From NCBI GenBank assembly GCA_964346815.1, contig CAYFWF010000016.1:1-64000 (forward strand): a DNA stretch of 64,000 bases, written 5' to 3'. Positions 35,505 to 44,766 of this stretch are shown here, one piece after another (position 1 is the stretch's first letter; each line of letters starts with the position of its first letter). The stretch is from CAYFWF01 sp964346815 (GTDB lineage: Bacteria > Acidobacteriota > Aminicenantia > Aminicenantales > Aminicenantaceae). Below the pieces are notes generated by a model that had not been told where the DNA came from, made no database searches, and was given only the letters and a program-made list of their open reading frames with translations. Position numbers and translations under genes: made by a program.

Positions 35505-35815
35505 GATGTTCCTCCTTCTTCCAGCTTGATCTCCTCTTTAACCATGACGATCGCTTTTTCCTTTGGAGGACACACCTGGGCACAGATTCCGCATCCTGTG
35601 CAGTAATCATAGTTGATGCCTGCAACATTTTCGTCTTTGACCAGAATGGCGAAATGGGGACAGTAAAGCCAGCAGAAAAAACACTGGATGCAGTTTTTCT
35701 CGATGAATTCAGGCTTACGCCCAGAGCGCCAGGTTCCGGTTAAATTTTTCACCGAGTTACCGGCATCGAGATTGATCGTGCCGATGGTCAATTCTTTCCA
35801 GGTTTCTTTTTTCAT
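35501..35815 (-). CDS. porD: 2-oxoacid:ferredoxin oxidoreductase, delta (2[4Fe-4S]) subunit
   Basis: This 104-residue ferredoxin-like subunit has two cluster motifs, CIQCFFCWLYCP and CTGCGICAQVCP, in the C-terminal half. It relays electrons from the alpha/beta catalytic unit to external ferredoxin. It overlaps both neighbours (porC and porA) by four bases, so the operon is translationally coupled. Confidence 0.94.
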   Translation of the reverse strand: MKKETWKELTIGTINLDAGNSVKNLTGTWRSGRKPEFIEKNCIQCFFCWLYCPHFAILVKDENVAGINYDYCTGCGICAQVCPPKEKAIVMVKEEIKLEEGGTS

Positions 35816-36390
35816 CCTTCCTTGACCTCCTTTAAAGCTCTTTCAATGGTTTTTAAATTCTTCTCCACCACCTCATCGCGCAGTTTTTTTCCTAAAGAAA
35901 CTTTGATGTTCTTCTTAAACTTATCAAGATCCATAAGTCCCGTTATCTTGACCAGTGCAGAAACCATGGGAACATTGGGGATGGCTCGTCCCAGCACCTG
36001 CTCAGCAATTGCGTAGGCATTCAGGGTATAGATTTTATTCTCTCCCAAGGCCAGTTTTTTCCGGATCTGCTCGATGTCAAAGGTTGTGTTCATCAGAAAG
36101 AGAGCATCCTCCTTGGCTCCGCTCGTCACATCGACCATACCCAGAAGGGATGGATCTGTAACCACCACAATATCCGGATAATACACCTGGCTGTGCGAGC
36201 GGATGGGCTTTTTGCTGATTCTGTTAAAAGCCAGGATGGGAGCGCCTCTTTTTTCTGCCCCGAATTCAGGGAATGCCTGAACATAGAGGTCTTCTTCCGT
36301 CGAGATCACGTCTGCCAGAGTTGCAGCCGCTGTCACGACACCCTGACCTGCTCTGCCGTGCCATCGGATTTCGATCGTCTCTTTATCCAT
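35812..36390 (-). CDS. porC: 2-oxoacid:ferredoxin oxidoreductase, gamma subunit
   Basis: The 192-residue protein starts IEIRWHGRAGQGVVTAAATLAD, the canonical start of the gamma subunit, with FPEFGAEKRGAP and the IRSHSQVYYPDIVVV segment that follow in the family. It is the first gene of the por operon. The gap upstream to recR is about 140 bases and AT-rich, and could contain the operon promoter. Confidence 0.94.
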   Translation of the reverse strand: MDKETIEIRWHGRAGQGVVTAAATLADVISTEEDLYVQAFPEFGAEKRGAPILAFNRISKKPIRSHSQVYYPDIVVVTDPSLLGMVDVTSGAKEDALFLMNTTFDIEQIRKKLALGENKIYTLNAYAIAEQVLGRAIPNVPMVSALVKITGLMDLDKFKKNIKVSLGKKLRDEVVEKNLKTIERALKEVKEG

Positions 36391-36533
36391 GAATCCTCCT
36401 TTATCTCAGATACCCATTTTTTATTGTGAGAGAAGTAAGTGGAATTTTAATGATTAATGCAGCGATTGTTTAATAATCTGTTCATTTCTCTGTCAAATAA
36501 ATTCTGGCTACCTGAATAACCTAAGTCAAATGA

Positions 36534-37139
36534 TCATTCTTTTAGTTCTGTTCTTCCCTCGAGGGCTTTCTTTATGGTTACCTGATCGGCAAAATCAATA
36601 TCTGAACCTACGGGAAGTCCCATGGCCAACCGCGTCAATTTGATATCAAAATCTTTGAGAAGTTTTGCTAAATAAAGCGCTGTGGCCTCTCCTTCGGCTG
36701 TAGGATTTGTGGCCAGTATAATTTCTTTGAAATGTCCCTCCTCTACCCTTTTTATCAATTTATCCGTGTTCAGTTCATCGGGCCCCATGCCCTTCAAAGG
36801 AGAAAGAGTCCCGTGAAGAACATGATAAACTCCTTGAAAGACTCCTGCTTTCTCTATGGTCGATATGTTGAAGGGCTCTTCGACAACACAGAGAATTCCG
36901 TCATCCCTTCTGCTGTCCGAACAGTACTCACACGGATCGACATGGGTCAAGCTATTGCATGTGGAACAATAAAATATATTCTGCTTGGCATCTCTGATAG
37001 CTTGAGCCAGGTTGTCGACATCTTGCTGTGGAAGTCCGATAATATGGAAAGCGATTCTCTGTGCGGTTTTGGCGCCGATTCCGGGGATCTTTTTCAATTC
37101 TTCAATCAGCCGTGTTAAGGGATGTTCTTGATCCAGCAT
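36534..37139 (-). CDS. recR: Recombination mediator protein RecR
   Basis: The 201-residue protein has the helix-hairpin-helix LKKIPGIGAKTAQRIAFHI, a four-cysteine zinc finger (CSTCNSLTHVDPCEYCSD) and a Toprim domain with VVEEP and LATNPTAEGEATALYLA. RecR loads RecA at gaps together with RecF/RecO. The start overlaps the ybaB stop by one base, and the order dnaX-ybaB-recR is conserved across bacteria. Confidence 0.97.
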   Translation of the reverse strand: MLDQEHPLTRLIEELKKIPGIGAKTAQRIAFHIIGLPQQDVDNLAQAIRDAKQNIFYCSTCNSLTHVDPCEYCSDSRRDDGILCVVEEPFNISTIEKAGVFQGVYHVLHGTLSPLKGMGPDELNTDKLIKRVEEGHFKEIILATNPTAEGEATALYLAKLLKDFDIKLTRLAMGLPVGSDIDFADQVTIKKALEGRTELKE

Positions 37140-37450
37140 CAGAAAAGCCCTGGAATCTTCAATCCTGCTCCAAAAGCTCCCATTTTTTCGGAGAGAACTT
37201 CATCGACCTTGGTGTTGGCATCGTTAAAAGCGGCAATGATCAAATCCTGAAGCATTTCGGGATCATCTTTATCGATCACCTCTGGATCGATCTTAAGAGA
37301 GATTAAATTTTTCGTTCCGTCCAAGACGACATTGACCATTCCTCCTCCGCTTGAACCCTCCACTCGCATCCCGGCCATCTCTTTTTGAAGTTTTTCCTGC
37401 ATTTCTTTAGCCGATTTCAACATTTTTTGAATATTGCCGACGTTTTTCAT
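37139..37450 (-). CDS. ybaB: YbaB/EbfC nucleoid-associated protein
   Basis: This 103-residue basic/acidic helical protein begins with IQKMLKSAKEMQEKLQKEMAGM and has VEGSSGGGMVNVVLDG and DPEMLQDLIIAAFNDA, the YbaB/EbfC signature. It binds DNA as a dimer. It sits between dnaX and recR, with a 42-base gap to dnaX and a one-base overlap with recR. Confidence 0.95.
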   Translation of the reverse strand: MKNVGNIQKMLKSAKEMQEKLQKEMAGMRVEGSSGGGMVNVVLDGTKNLISLKIDPEVIDKDDPEMLQDLIIAAFNDANTKVDEVLSEKMGAFGAGLKIPGLF

Positions 37451-37492
37451 TTGGCCTCTCCTTGATGTGCGTTTTTTTTCACGGAAATGATC

Positions 37493-38902
37493 CTATTTTT
37501 TCCCTTTCTTGATGGGTTCGACAGAAACAACCTGTGCATCGAAAGTATCTAAAAAATATTTGACGGTTGGATCCTGGAGAGCAGGGTCATCTTTGTCTCG
37601 TCTCTTCCCCCTTACTCGACCTTTCCTCTCGTCAACTGATATCTCACGTGTCACAGGGCCGACTTCTGGCCGATCCTTCTGCGGATTTTTCTCTTCGGAA
37701 AGAGACACCACCGAAGGACTTGGCTGTGTTTTGAATGCCTCCCTTTCTTCAGGGCTTTTCAAATCCTTCTTCAACATCTCGATCTCCTGGATAATGTCGG
37801 TCAATGGAACGATTTTTTTAAAATGACAAAGTTTGACCAACAGCGCTTCCAAATAAATTCGAGGATTGGAGGAAAATTTTAATCCCTGTTCTCCCTGCTG
37901 GAGAGCGACAAGATAGCGAAGGAAATCGTCAGCCGAAGATTTTTCGGCCTGCTGTCTGACAGCTTGTATGTCATCCTCTCCCAATGCAAGCAATTCCTGA
38001 GGATTCTGAACCGATTTCACTAGGAGCAAATTCCTGAAATGCTGGATGAGTTCCTTATAGAAGAACCTTAAATCATACCCTTTCTCGATGACGTTTTCCA
38101 CCAAAGGGAATATTCGCTCCGACTTGCCATCCAGAACCGCACCTGAAAAATCAAAAAGGACTTCACGGCCGATGGCTCCCAGGATTTCCCTTAAATCGTC
38201 ATCGCTGATGTTTTCTCCGGAATATGAAACGGACTGATCCAAGAGACTTTGAGCGTCCCTCAGACTTCCATCTGCAGCCTCAGCAATCAAGTTGAGCCCC
38301 CATGTCGAGATGGTAATTTTTTCTCTTTGTGTTATATCCAGAAGATGATTGATGATCTCCTTTTGTGAAATCTTCTTGAACTCGAATGGCTGACAGCGGG
38401 ATAGAATGGTAGCCGGGACTTTATGAGATTCTGTCGTTGCAAAGATGAACACCGTATGAGGTGGCGGCTCCTCTAAAGTCTTTAACAGGGCATTGAAGGC
38501 TTCACGCGTGAGCATGTGGACTTCGTCAATGATAATGACCTTAAAACGGCTGTGGATGGGCTTGTATTTCACGCCTTCACGGAGAGACCTGACTTCATCT
38601 ATCCCTCGATTAGAAGCGCCGTCGATCTCCAGGACATCGACCGACCGATCCTCGTTGATTTCTTTGCAGAATTCACATTTGTTGCAGGGAGCCGGGGTCG
38701 GGCCATTTTGACAGTTCAAAGCTTTGGCCAGTATACGGGCCATGGTTGTCTTTCCCACTCCCCTCATCCCTGAAAATATGTAGGCCTGGGCGACTCGGTT
38801 GTTTTTTACTGCGTTCATCAGAGTCTGGACGACGTGTTTTTGGCCTATCATCTCATCGAATGTCATAGGCCGGTATTTGCGTGCGAAGATTATATAGCTC
38901 AT
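37493..38902 (-). CDS. dnaX: DNA polymerase III subunit gamma/tau (short form)
   Basis: The 469-residue clamp-loader ATPase shows Walker A GMRGVGKTT, a zinc module (CQNGPTPAPCNKCEFC), Walker B IIIDEVHML, and sensor motifs ATTESHKVP and LSRCQPFEF. Domains I-III occupy about 370 residues. The remaining ~95 are a low-complexity charged linker ending in KKGKK. The long tau-specific C-terminal domains found in E. coli are absent, so only a gamma-like product is expected. It heads the dnaX-ybaB-recR group. Confidence 0.95.
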   Translation of the reverse strand: MSYIIFARKYRPMTFDEMIGQKHVVQTLMNAVKNNRVAQAYIFSGMRGVGKTTMARILAKALNCQNGPTPAPCNKCEFCKEINEDRSVDVLEIDGASNRGIDEVRSLREGVKYKPIHSRFKVIIIDEVHMLTREAFNALLKTLEEPPPHTVFIFATTESHKVPATILSRCQPFEFKKISQKEIINHLLDITQREKITISTWGLNLIAEAADGSLRDAQSLLDQSVSYSGENISDDDLREILGAIGREVLFDFSGAVLDGKSERIFPLVENVIEKGYDLRFFYKELIQHFRNLLLVKSVQNPQELLALGEDDIQAVRQQAEKSSADDFLRYLVALQQGEQGLKFSSNPRIYLEALLVKLCHFKKIVPLTDIIQEIEMLKKDLKSPEEREAFKTQPSPSVVSLSEEKNPQKDRPEVGPVTREISVDERKGRVRGKRRDKDDPALQDPTVKYFLDTFDAQVVSVEPIKKGKK

Positions 38903-39054
38903 TTTCAGGCAGTTGATATGTCGAAGGAAGCAGGTTCCTTTCTCGATTAAACATTATATTATCATAAATCCAAAGGAAAAAAAAAGAATAATTTGATAAA
39001 CGCCAGCATCTTTATTTCCTTGATTAACTTGATTCTGTGGTATATGGTCTAACT

Positions 39055-39924
39055 GTGGAAAAACCAAGGAGCCTGGCGGAAATCCATACAGCTGTGCTGC
39101 TGTTCGGATTAGCCGGACTTTTTGGAAAATGGCTCCTCCTCTCTCCATTCATCATCGTACTGGGGAGGGTTTTTTTTGCGAGTCTTTCTCTTCTCCTGCT
39201 GTGCCTCATCATCCAGCAAAATTTGCGCATTTCCCGCTCATCAGATTATGCCATCTTTGTCCTGCTGGGCTTTATCCTCGCTGTCCACTGGGTGACATTC
39301 TTTAAGTCGATCCAAATCTCGACAGTCGCAGTAGGGCTTCTGTCCTACTCAAGCTTTCCTGTGTTCACCGCTTTTCTCGAGCCTCTGTTTTTCCGAATGA
39401 GAATCAAGATCTCTACGATTTTCTTTGCTCTTCTCTGTGTGGCAGGAATTTTTCTCATCATTCCCCGATTCGATCTGAGCAATTCTGTATACAGAGGCGT
39501 TCTCTGGGGACTGTTTTCCGGGTTCACATTTTCGATCCTGACCATTCTCAACCGGAAGCTCTCTCAAAAATACTCGAGCTTGCTGATCACGTTCTACCAG
39601 GACTTTTCAGCGACTCTCTTTCTCCTCCCCTTTTATTTCGTGATTCGGCCCCAATTGAATGCAGAAGAGATCCTTCTCCTTCTGGTTTTGGGGATTTTTT
39701 GTACGGCAGGCTCACACTCCCTGTTTATCAAAGGGATGAGATATGTTCCTGCTCAAACGGCTGCTATCATCAGTTCCTTGGAACCGGTATATGGAATCAT
39801 CCTCGCTCTGATATTTTTAAAGGAAATTCCGACCATGCGCACTATCCTCGGGGGGATCATCATTGTAGGAACCACACTCGTTGTTACGATAAAAGGGAGA
39901 AAATATCGAATCTATCCTATTTGA
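39055..39924 (+). CDS. EamA/DMT-family permease
   Basis: This protein of about 289 residues has ten predicted hydrophobic helices in two EamA repeats, with KGMRYVPAQTAAIISSLEPVYGIILALIFLKE in the second, typical of drug/metabolite transporters. The start is uncertain: GTG at 39055 (VEKPRS) lacks a ribosome site but lies eight bases after a TATATG box; GTG at 39037 is the alternative. Substrate unknown. The last eight bases overlap the convergent lipoprotein gene. Confidence 0.8.
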   Translation: MEKPRSLAEIHTAVLLFGLAGLFGKWLLLSPFIIVLGRVFFASLSLLLLCLIIQQNLRISRSSDYAIFVLLGFILAVHWVTFFKSIQISTVAVGLLSYSSFPVFTAFLEPLFFRMRIKISTIFFALLCVAGIFLIIPRFDLSNSVYRGVLWGLFSGFTFSILTILNRKLSQKYSSLLITFYQDFSATLFLLPFYFVIRPQLNAEEILLLLVLGIFCTAGSHSLFIKGMRYVPAQTAAIISSLEPVYGIILALIFLKEIPTMRTILGGIIIVGTTLVVTIKGRKYRIYPI

Positions 39925-41077
39925 TCTCTTTCTTCTTGACTTTCTTCTTCACCTCTTTTGTCTCTTCCTCGTGTCTTTTTTTGATCTGGGTCTTTTCCGT
40001 CTCGTGGCTTTTTTTTATCTTGGTGATCTTTTCTCTGTACTCTTGTTCGATCTTCCTCTTCGCTTCTGGACTCTCTACTTCGCTTTTCTCCTTCAGCATT
40101 CTTTTGTTGATTTCACTCAATTCCTTTTTCTGGCTCTCTTCCAGCCTCTTCATTTCTTCTCTTTGAGTGTTATCCAGGCTTTCTTCTCCTCGACTCTGGG
40201 GCGCTCTGATAGGAGACCTCAGAGTTGTCCTGGTGACTCTATCCAGGACTTCCCCTCTTTCCATCACTTTTCGGGGTCTTGCCGTCTCATTCCTCTCCAT
40301 ATCAGGATTGTATATCTCTACTCTATCGTCTCTCACTCTAGATGGTCCAGGTCTGGCTAAGGGACTGAGCTGGTGTTTGGTGACTTTCCTTTTGGCCGCT
40401 CGTTCGATAAATTCAACATCAAAGCCTCTGTTGAAGACTCTGTTGTTCCGGACCACAATATTGGTCTGGACGACCGTATAGTTGATAATGGTGATATTTC
40501 GTTCAAAGGGAAGAATGTATCGGTAGAGCCTTGCATCCAGAAAATAGGGATACTCCACAAACACCCAATAGGGATTCGCCAATGTATAGGGAAGAGAATT
40601 TATTCCTGCTCCGACTACAAATCTTGCTTCCGGTGGTAAAGGAGCCCAGCCGATGTAGAGGTCACCTCTTCTCCAGCTCACCCATGCCGGCCCCCACACG
40701 GTATCCGGCACCCAGAACCAGCCGAGGGACCTGTCCCAACCCCAGCGCCCGTAATGGAAGGGGATCCAACCCCATCTGTGGCTTGAGATCCACGTCCAGC
40801 CATAATCGGTCCATACCCATCGGCCGTTGGTATAAGGCCGCCACCCATAACTCACTCTTTCCGGGATCCACACATATCCGTAGGGGGAATGATAGAGCCA
40901 CATTCCATAAGGAGTGAGGTAGTCATAGATGTAAGAGGTGTCCAGATGGGATGGATAGGTTTCCTCATAATACTGTTCTTCTTGCGGGGGATAGCCTTCT
41001 TGAACGGGAACATAAAACACGCAGCTTGCCGTCAATAATAAACCCAAGAAAAGGATGATAGTTTTGCCTTTCATCAT
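39917..41077 (-). CDS. W/Y-rich lipoprotein of the DUF6600 type with coiled-coil tail
   Basis: The 386-residue protein begins with a lipoprotein signal (LLLTASC lipobox). Residues about 50-190 are exceptionally rich in Trp, Tyr and Gly in repeated short units such as YGWRPYTNGRWVW, GRWGW and WAPLPPEARF, which match the DUF6600/YXWGXW-type proteins. The C-terminal third is a charged, probably coiled-coil region (ERNETARPRK, KKELSEINKRMLKEK). It is anchored in the outer or inner membrane leaflet by lipid. Function unknown; an envelope-surface role is likely. Confidence 0.72.
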   Translation of the reverse strand: MMKGKTIILFLGLLLTASCVFYVPVQEGYPPQEEQYYEETYPSHLDTSYIYDYLTPYGMWLYHSPYGYVWIPERVSYGWRPYTNGRWVWTDYGWTWISSHRWGWIPFHYGRWGWDRSLGWFWVPDTVWGPAWVSWRRGDLYIGWAPLPPEARFVVGAGINSLPYTLANPYWVFVEYPYFLDARLYRYILPFERNITIINYTVVQTNIVVRNNRVFNRGFDVEFIERAAKRKVTKHQLSPLARPGPSRVRDDRVEIYNPDMERNETARPRKVMERGEVLDRVTRTTLRSPIRAPQSRGEESLDNTQREEMKRLEESQKKELSEINKRMLKEKSEVESPEAKRKIEQEYREKITKIKKSHETEKTQIKKRHEEETKEVKKKVKKKEIK

Positions 41078-41221
41078 ACCCTCACTTCAAAATAGTCACA
41101 TCTCTATGATAGAGAAAATGTGGATTTTATTCAATCTTTACCAGTACAGCGTAAGCATCCGGGTGCAACAATGCAAAAATATAAAAGTTTTTTACAAAAA
41201 ATAGATAAGCTCAGGATCGAA

Positions 41222-42427
41222 TCAGTCCAGTTGTTTGAAAACCTTTTTAACTTTTTTAAAAGCCCAGTTAAGGTCTTTCTGTCTGATGATCAGAGGGGGT
41301 GCAAAACGGATGACGTTTTCATGGGTTTCCTTGCAGAGCAGGCCCTCCTCTTCCAGAGCTTCACAAAACCGCCGCGCACCACCGGCCTCTTCGAACAGCT
41401 CGATGCCGATGAGAAGTCCTTTGCCTCTCACTTCCTTGATATGTCTGCTTTTTAAATCTTTCAGTCTATCGAGAAAGTATTCTCCCTGTTCGACAGCGTT
41501 GTCGATCAGATTTTCCTCCTGGAGAACCAGAAGGGACTCTCGGGCAACAGCACAGGCCAGTGGATTCGCACCGAATGTCGAACCATGAGTACCAGGGGTG
41601 AAAAGCCCGAGGGCTTTGCGGTCATCCAGAACCGCAGAAACCGCGTAGCATCCTCCTCCCAGAGACTTCCCGATGATCGTCATATCAGGATGGACGTCTT
41701 CGTGTTCACAGGCAAAGAGCTTACCGGTACGTCCGAGGCCTGTCTGAATCTCGTCTGCTACAAAGAGTACGTTATTTTTTTCACACAGTTCCTTGGCCTT
41801 TCTCAAATATCCCTCAGGGGGGATGAGAATTCCTGCTTCTGCCTGGATGGGCTCGACAACAAAGGCAGCCGTGTGGGGAGTTAACGCCGCCTCCAGGGCA
41901 TCGATATCCCCGTAAGGGACTATCACGAATCCAGGTGTAAAAGGTCCGAAATCCTTCCTGTATAAATATTCGGTAGAGAAGCTGATAATCGAGATGGTTC
42001 GGCCATGAAAATTGTTCGAACAAGCGATGATTTCTGCCCTGTCCTGGGGAATGCCTTTCTCCTGATAGCCCCACATCCGGGCAGCCTTGATGGCAGTTTC
42101 CACTGCTTCTGCTCCAGAATTCATCGGGAGCACCATTTTGTATCCGGTGAGATCACAGAGTTCCTTGGCCAGCATCGGCCACTGGTCGTTCCGGAACGCC
42201 CGAGAGGTCAAGGTCAATTTTTTTGCCTGGTTCTCGAGCGCTTTCACTATACGGGGGTGGCAGTGTCCTTGGTTAACCGCTGAATAGGCACTCAAAAAAT
42301 CCAGATATTTCTCCCCTTCCACATCCCAGACCCAAATTCCTTTGGCTCTATCGATCACAACATCCAGAGGATGATAATTGTGAGCCCCGTATAAATCTTC
42401 CAGATCCACGTAAAACTTGGTGTCCAT
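41222..42427 (-). CDS. rocD: Ornithine aminotransferase
   Basis: This 401-residue class III aminotransferase starts with YGAHNYHPLDVVIDRAKGIWVWD, has MNSGAEAVETAIKAAR (PLP phosphate loop) and FVVEPIQAEAGI, and carries ADEIQTGLGRTG and the PLP lysine in IIGKSLGGG. The YGAxNYxP start and GHCHP motif point to ornithine-oxo-acid transaminase rather than acetylornithine aminotransferase. It makes glutamate-5-semialdehyde, in equilibrium with pyrroline-5-carboxylate, the same product as HypD. It is monocistronic, with a tRNA upstream. Confidence 0.9.
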   Translation of the reverse strand: MDTKFYVDLEDLYGAHNYHPLDVVIDRAKGIWVWDVEGEKYLDFLSAYSAVNQGHCHPRIVKALENQAKKLTLTSRAFRNDQWPMLAKELCDLTGYKMVLPMNSGAEAVETAIKAARMWGYQEKGIPQDRAEIIACSNNFHGRTISIISFSTEYLYRKDFGPFTPGFVIVPYGDIDALEAALTPHTAAFVVEPIQAEAGILIPPEGYLRKAKELCEKNNVLFVADEIQTGLGRTGKLFACEHEDVHPDMTIIGKSLGGGCYAVSAVLDDRKALGLFTPGTHGSTFGANPLACAVARESLLVLQEENLIDNAVEQGEYFLDRLKDLKSRHIKEVRGKGLLIGIELFEEAGGARRFCEALEEEGLLCKETHENVIRFAPPLIIRQKDLNWAFKKVKKVFKQLD

Positions 42428-42455
42428 CTTCTCTCCTGAAACCGCTCATAATTTA

Positions 42456-42548
<93 letters not shown>

Positions 42549-42645
42549 TTCTTCCAAGATAAATCTCAACGTTGGAGGATGAATAAATTACCAGATAATA
42601 GAAATCAGGTCAATCTAACTTTGACCTCCCTGCTGCTCTAGATTT

Positions 42646-44595
42646 TTATCTATTGAACACGCCGGCTCTGAATCCCAGCTCGAAATACCGGCCCCGCCAG
42701 GGAAAGCCCAGCTCAGTATAAATGAATTTGTCGAATAAGTTGGTGACTTTCAAGAAAAGCTCGACACGGTTCCACCGGTATGCGGTGACCACATCCAGGT
42801 TGAAATAGGACGGGATCTCCAGTAGTTCATTGGTATCGATATCTAGCCATGAAGAGGATGAAGCCAGCAGACCTAGAGCAGTTATTCGGAAATTGGGAAG
42901 GGGAAAGACCTGAACATCGAAATTCAGGTTGTGCTTGGAAAGCACGGTCAGAGGCTGATCATCGCTCTCATTCCAATGATCCAGGAATGTGTAGTTCAGA
43001 GTCAGGGCTGCCTTCTGAAAGGTTTTCTGCCATTGAAGTTCGAAGCCGTCTATACGCGCCTTTCCGATGTTGAAATAGATGCGTTCGAAATCGTACTCTG
43101 GTAGGCGGACGCTGTCGATCAAATCCTTGAAACGGGTCAGAAAAACAGCTCCGCTCAATAAAAAGTGCTCATTATAGGTGAATCCCAACTCCCATATGGT
43201 GCCTGTCTCACTCAAGAGATCCGGATTCCCTGAAGAGTCGGAATACATGGACCTCATGGACGGAAAGCGCGACTTCTGGGAAAAAGAAAGATGCAGGTCC
43301 AATTGCCGGAACGGCGTGTATTTGATGCCCACAAGGGGGTTGAGCCGTGTGGTGTTCTCGCCGGTGAACTTATCGAGATAATCGAGGCTAAAGCCTGCAA
43401 CCAGCACCCAATTGTCGGCGAAGGTGAAATGGTCTTCAAGACCCAGGGAAAAGGTGCCCTGGTCATACTCATTCCAGGGATCACCCGCATCATCCTGAGT
43501 CCTGGCAACATCCCGCTGGTAAGAAAGGCTGAATTTCAACTGGTTGGAGCCGGAGGTGGAGATATCCGCCAGGCCGAAGATACCGTAAATGGAATTGTCA
43601 TGGGTACTCTCGAACCGCATTTGTGTCAGTTCGGGATCCGTGAACATATCGAGCACATTGTCATGTTGAACATAAAATGCCCGGTAGCGGATCATCGATT
43701 TCCCGCTGAGAGCCGTGTACCCTCCTGCATTGAACGAATAGCGGTTCCATTTTTTAAATCTCCAATAGCGCGGTTTGGAAGCCACCATATCCGGAGGCAT
43801 GCCGTAATCGGACAGGTGAACTCCCGCGTTCAATAATATCTCCGTTCTGTTGGTGGGATTGAAATAGAATTTCCCGTTCAGGTTGATCCTTTGGTAATCG
43901 GTGTTGGACCTCTCCAGTTTTTCACCGGCCTCCTCATCCGGAATGTAATAACCGTCTGAATCCTGATACTGCAGGCTTCCGGAAAACGCCCACCGGTCGA
44001 GCTGGAAGCCGGAACGCAGCCCGAGGTTCCTTGTGTTCAGCTCGCCGTAGGAAGCATGCAGCGACAGAGTGGGTCTGCCTGCTGGACGCTGGGTGATAAC
44101 ATTGACTATTCCCCCCAGCGTATTGGGCCCGTAAAGGACCGAAGAAGGTCCTCGGGTCAGCTTAAGGGAATCGATCCCACCGGCAGAAACCGTTTTCAAA
44201 TCAAACGTGCTGTAATAGGGTTCATAGACAGGAATGCCATCCACCAAAAGGGTTATTCTCCTGGAATCCACGCCCCTGAGCTTCAACGTATAAACCGACT
44301 TGTCGCCGAATGTCACCGAAACGCCCGGTGCATACCGGATGGCTTCGGAAAGGTCTAGGGGCTTGACCTGTTCTATCTGAGTTTCATCCAAAACAGTCAC
44401 CGAGGAAACCGGCCGGTCTTTAGGGGTTTCTCCGATCACCAGGATTTCTTCGGTGATAACGGATGTTTTTTCCTCCTTTTTCTTTTCCTCCTGAGACTTT
44501 TCCTCTTGAGTATACCCAAGACAAAACGATACACTCAAGCTGAACAGAAAAACAGAATAAAGGATGAACTTAAAGAGGAATAAACGTGTCCGCAT
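42646..44595 (-). CDS. TonB-dependent outer-membrane receptor
   Basis: The 649-residue protein has a signal peptide, a charged linker (EEKSQEEKKKEEK), a TonB box-like segment (EEILVIGET) and a plug domain (LSEAIRYAPGV, LRGVDSRRITLLVDGIPVYEPYY, GPSSVLYGPNTLGGIVNVIT). A 22-strand barrel follows, ending in a C-terminal NR after an aromatic strand (FELGFRAGVF). It imports a large or scarce nutrient (iron chelate, cobalamin or similar) using TonB energy. The substrate cannot be told from sequence. No transporter genes are adjacent. A structured GC-rich leader precedes it. Confidence 0.9.
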   Translation of the reverse strand: MRTRLFLFKFILYSVFLFSLSVSFCLGYTQEEKSQEEKKKEEKTSVITEEILVIGETPKDRPVSSVTVLDETQIEQVKPLDLSEAIRYAPGVSVTFGDKSVYTLKLRGVDSRRITLLVDGIPVYEPYYSTFDLKTVSAGGIDSLKLTRGPSSVLYGPNTLGGIVNVITQRPAGRPTLSLHASYGELNTRNLGLRSGFQLDRWAFSGSLQYQDSDGYYIPDEEAGEKLERSNTDYQRINLNGKFYFNPTNRTEILLNAGVHLSDYGMPPDMVASKPRYWRFKKWNRYSFNAGGYTALSGKSMIRYRAFYVQHDNVLDMFTDPELTQMRFESTHDNSIYGIFGLADISTSGSNQLKFSLSYQRDVARTQDDAGDPWNEYDQGTFSLGLEDHFTFADNWVLVAGFSLDYLDKFTGENTTRLNPLVGIKYTPFRQLDLHLSFSQKSRFPSMRSMYSDSSGNPDLLSETGTIWELGFTYNEHFLLSGAVFLTRFKDLIDSVRLPEYDFERIYFNIGKARIDGFELQWQKTFQKAALTLNYTFLDHWNESDDQPLTVLSKHNLNFDVQVFPLPNFRITALGLLASSSSWLDIDTNELLEIPSYFNLDVVTAYRWNRVELFLKVTNLFDKFIYTELGFPWRGRYFELGFRAGVFNR

Positions 44596-44622
44596 GATTC
44601 TTCCTCCTTTTCAAACACGGAA

Positions 44623-44690
44623 GGCCCAACTTTTTCAGGCTGGACCCTAACGGTCTGGGGGCATGGCGTGGCGCTTTAGCCCCGTCGACT
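44623..44690 (-). promoter_or_regulatory. Structured GC-rich 5' leader of the TonB receptor gene
   Basis: On the minus strand, upstream of the receptor's ribosome site, GGTCCAGC and GTTGGGCC (44623-44646) can form an 8-bp stem with G-U pairs. Further upstream GGGGC (44679-44683) can pair with GCCCC (44658-44662). The region is much richer in GC than its surroundings. Such leaders are often riboswitches, but I could not match the sequence to a class. A weak resemblance to the end of the cobalamin box is not sufficient. Confidence 0.35.
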
Positions 44691-44766
44691 CGGAGTAAGC
44701 GTAAAATCTAGCAAAAAACACGAAACGATGTCAAGGATCCGGATGACAGGAAACATTGCCATGGCA

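Noticed and set aside
44623..44700. Cobalamin riboswitch upstream of the TonB receptor
   Set aside because: A GCCAC stretch and an AGCC...GGGCC segment recall the class, but the canonical B12 box and the rest of the core are not matched.
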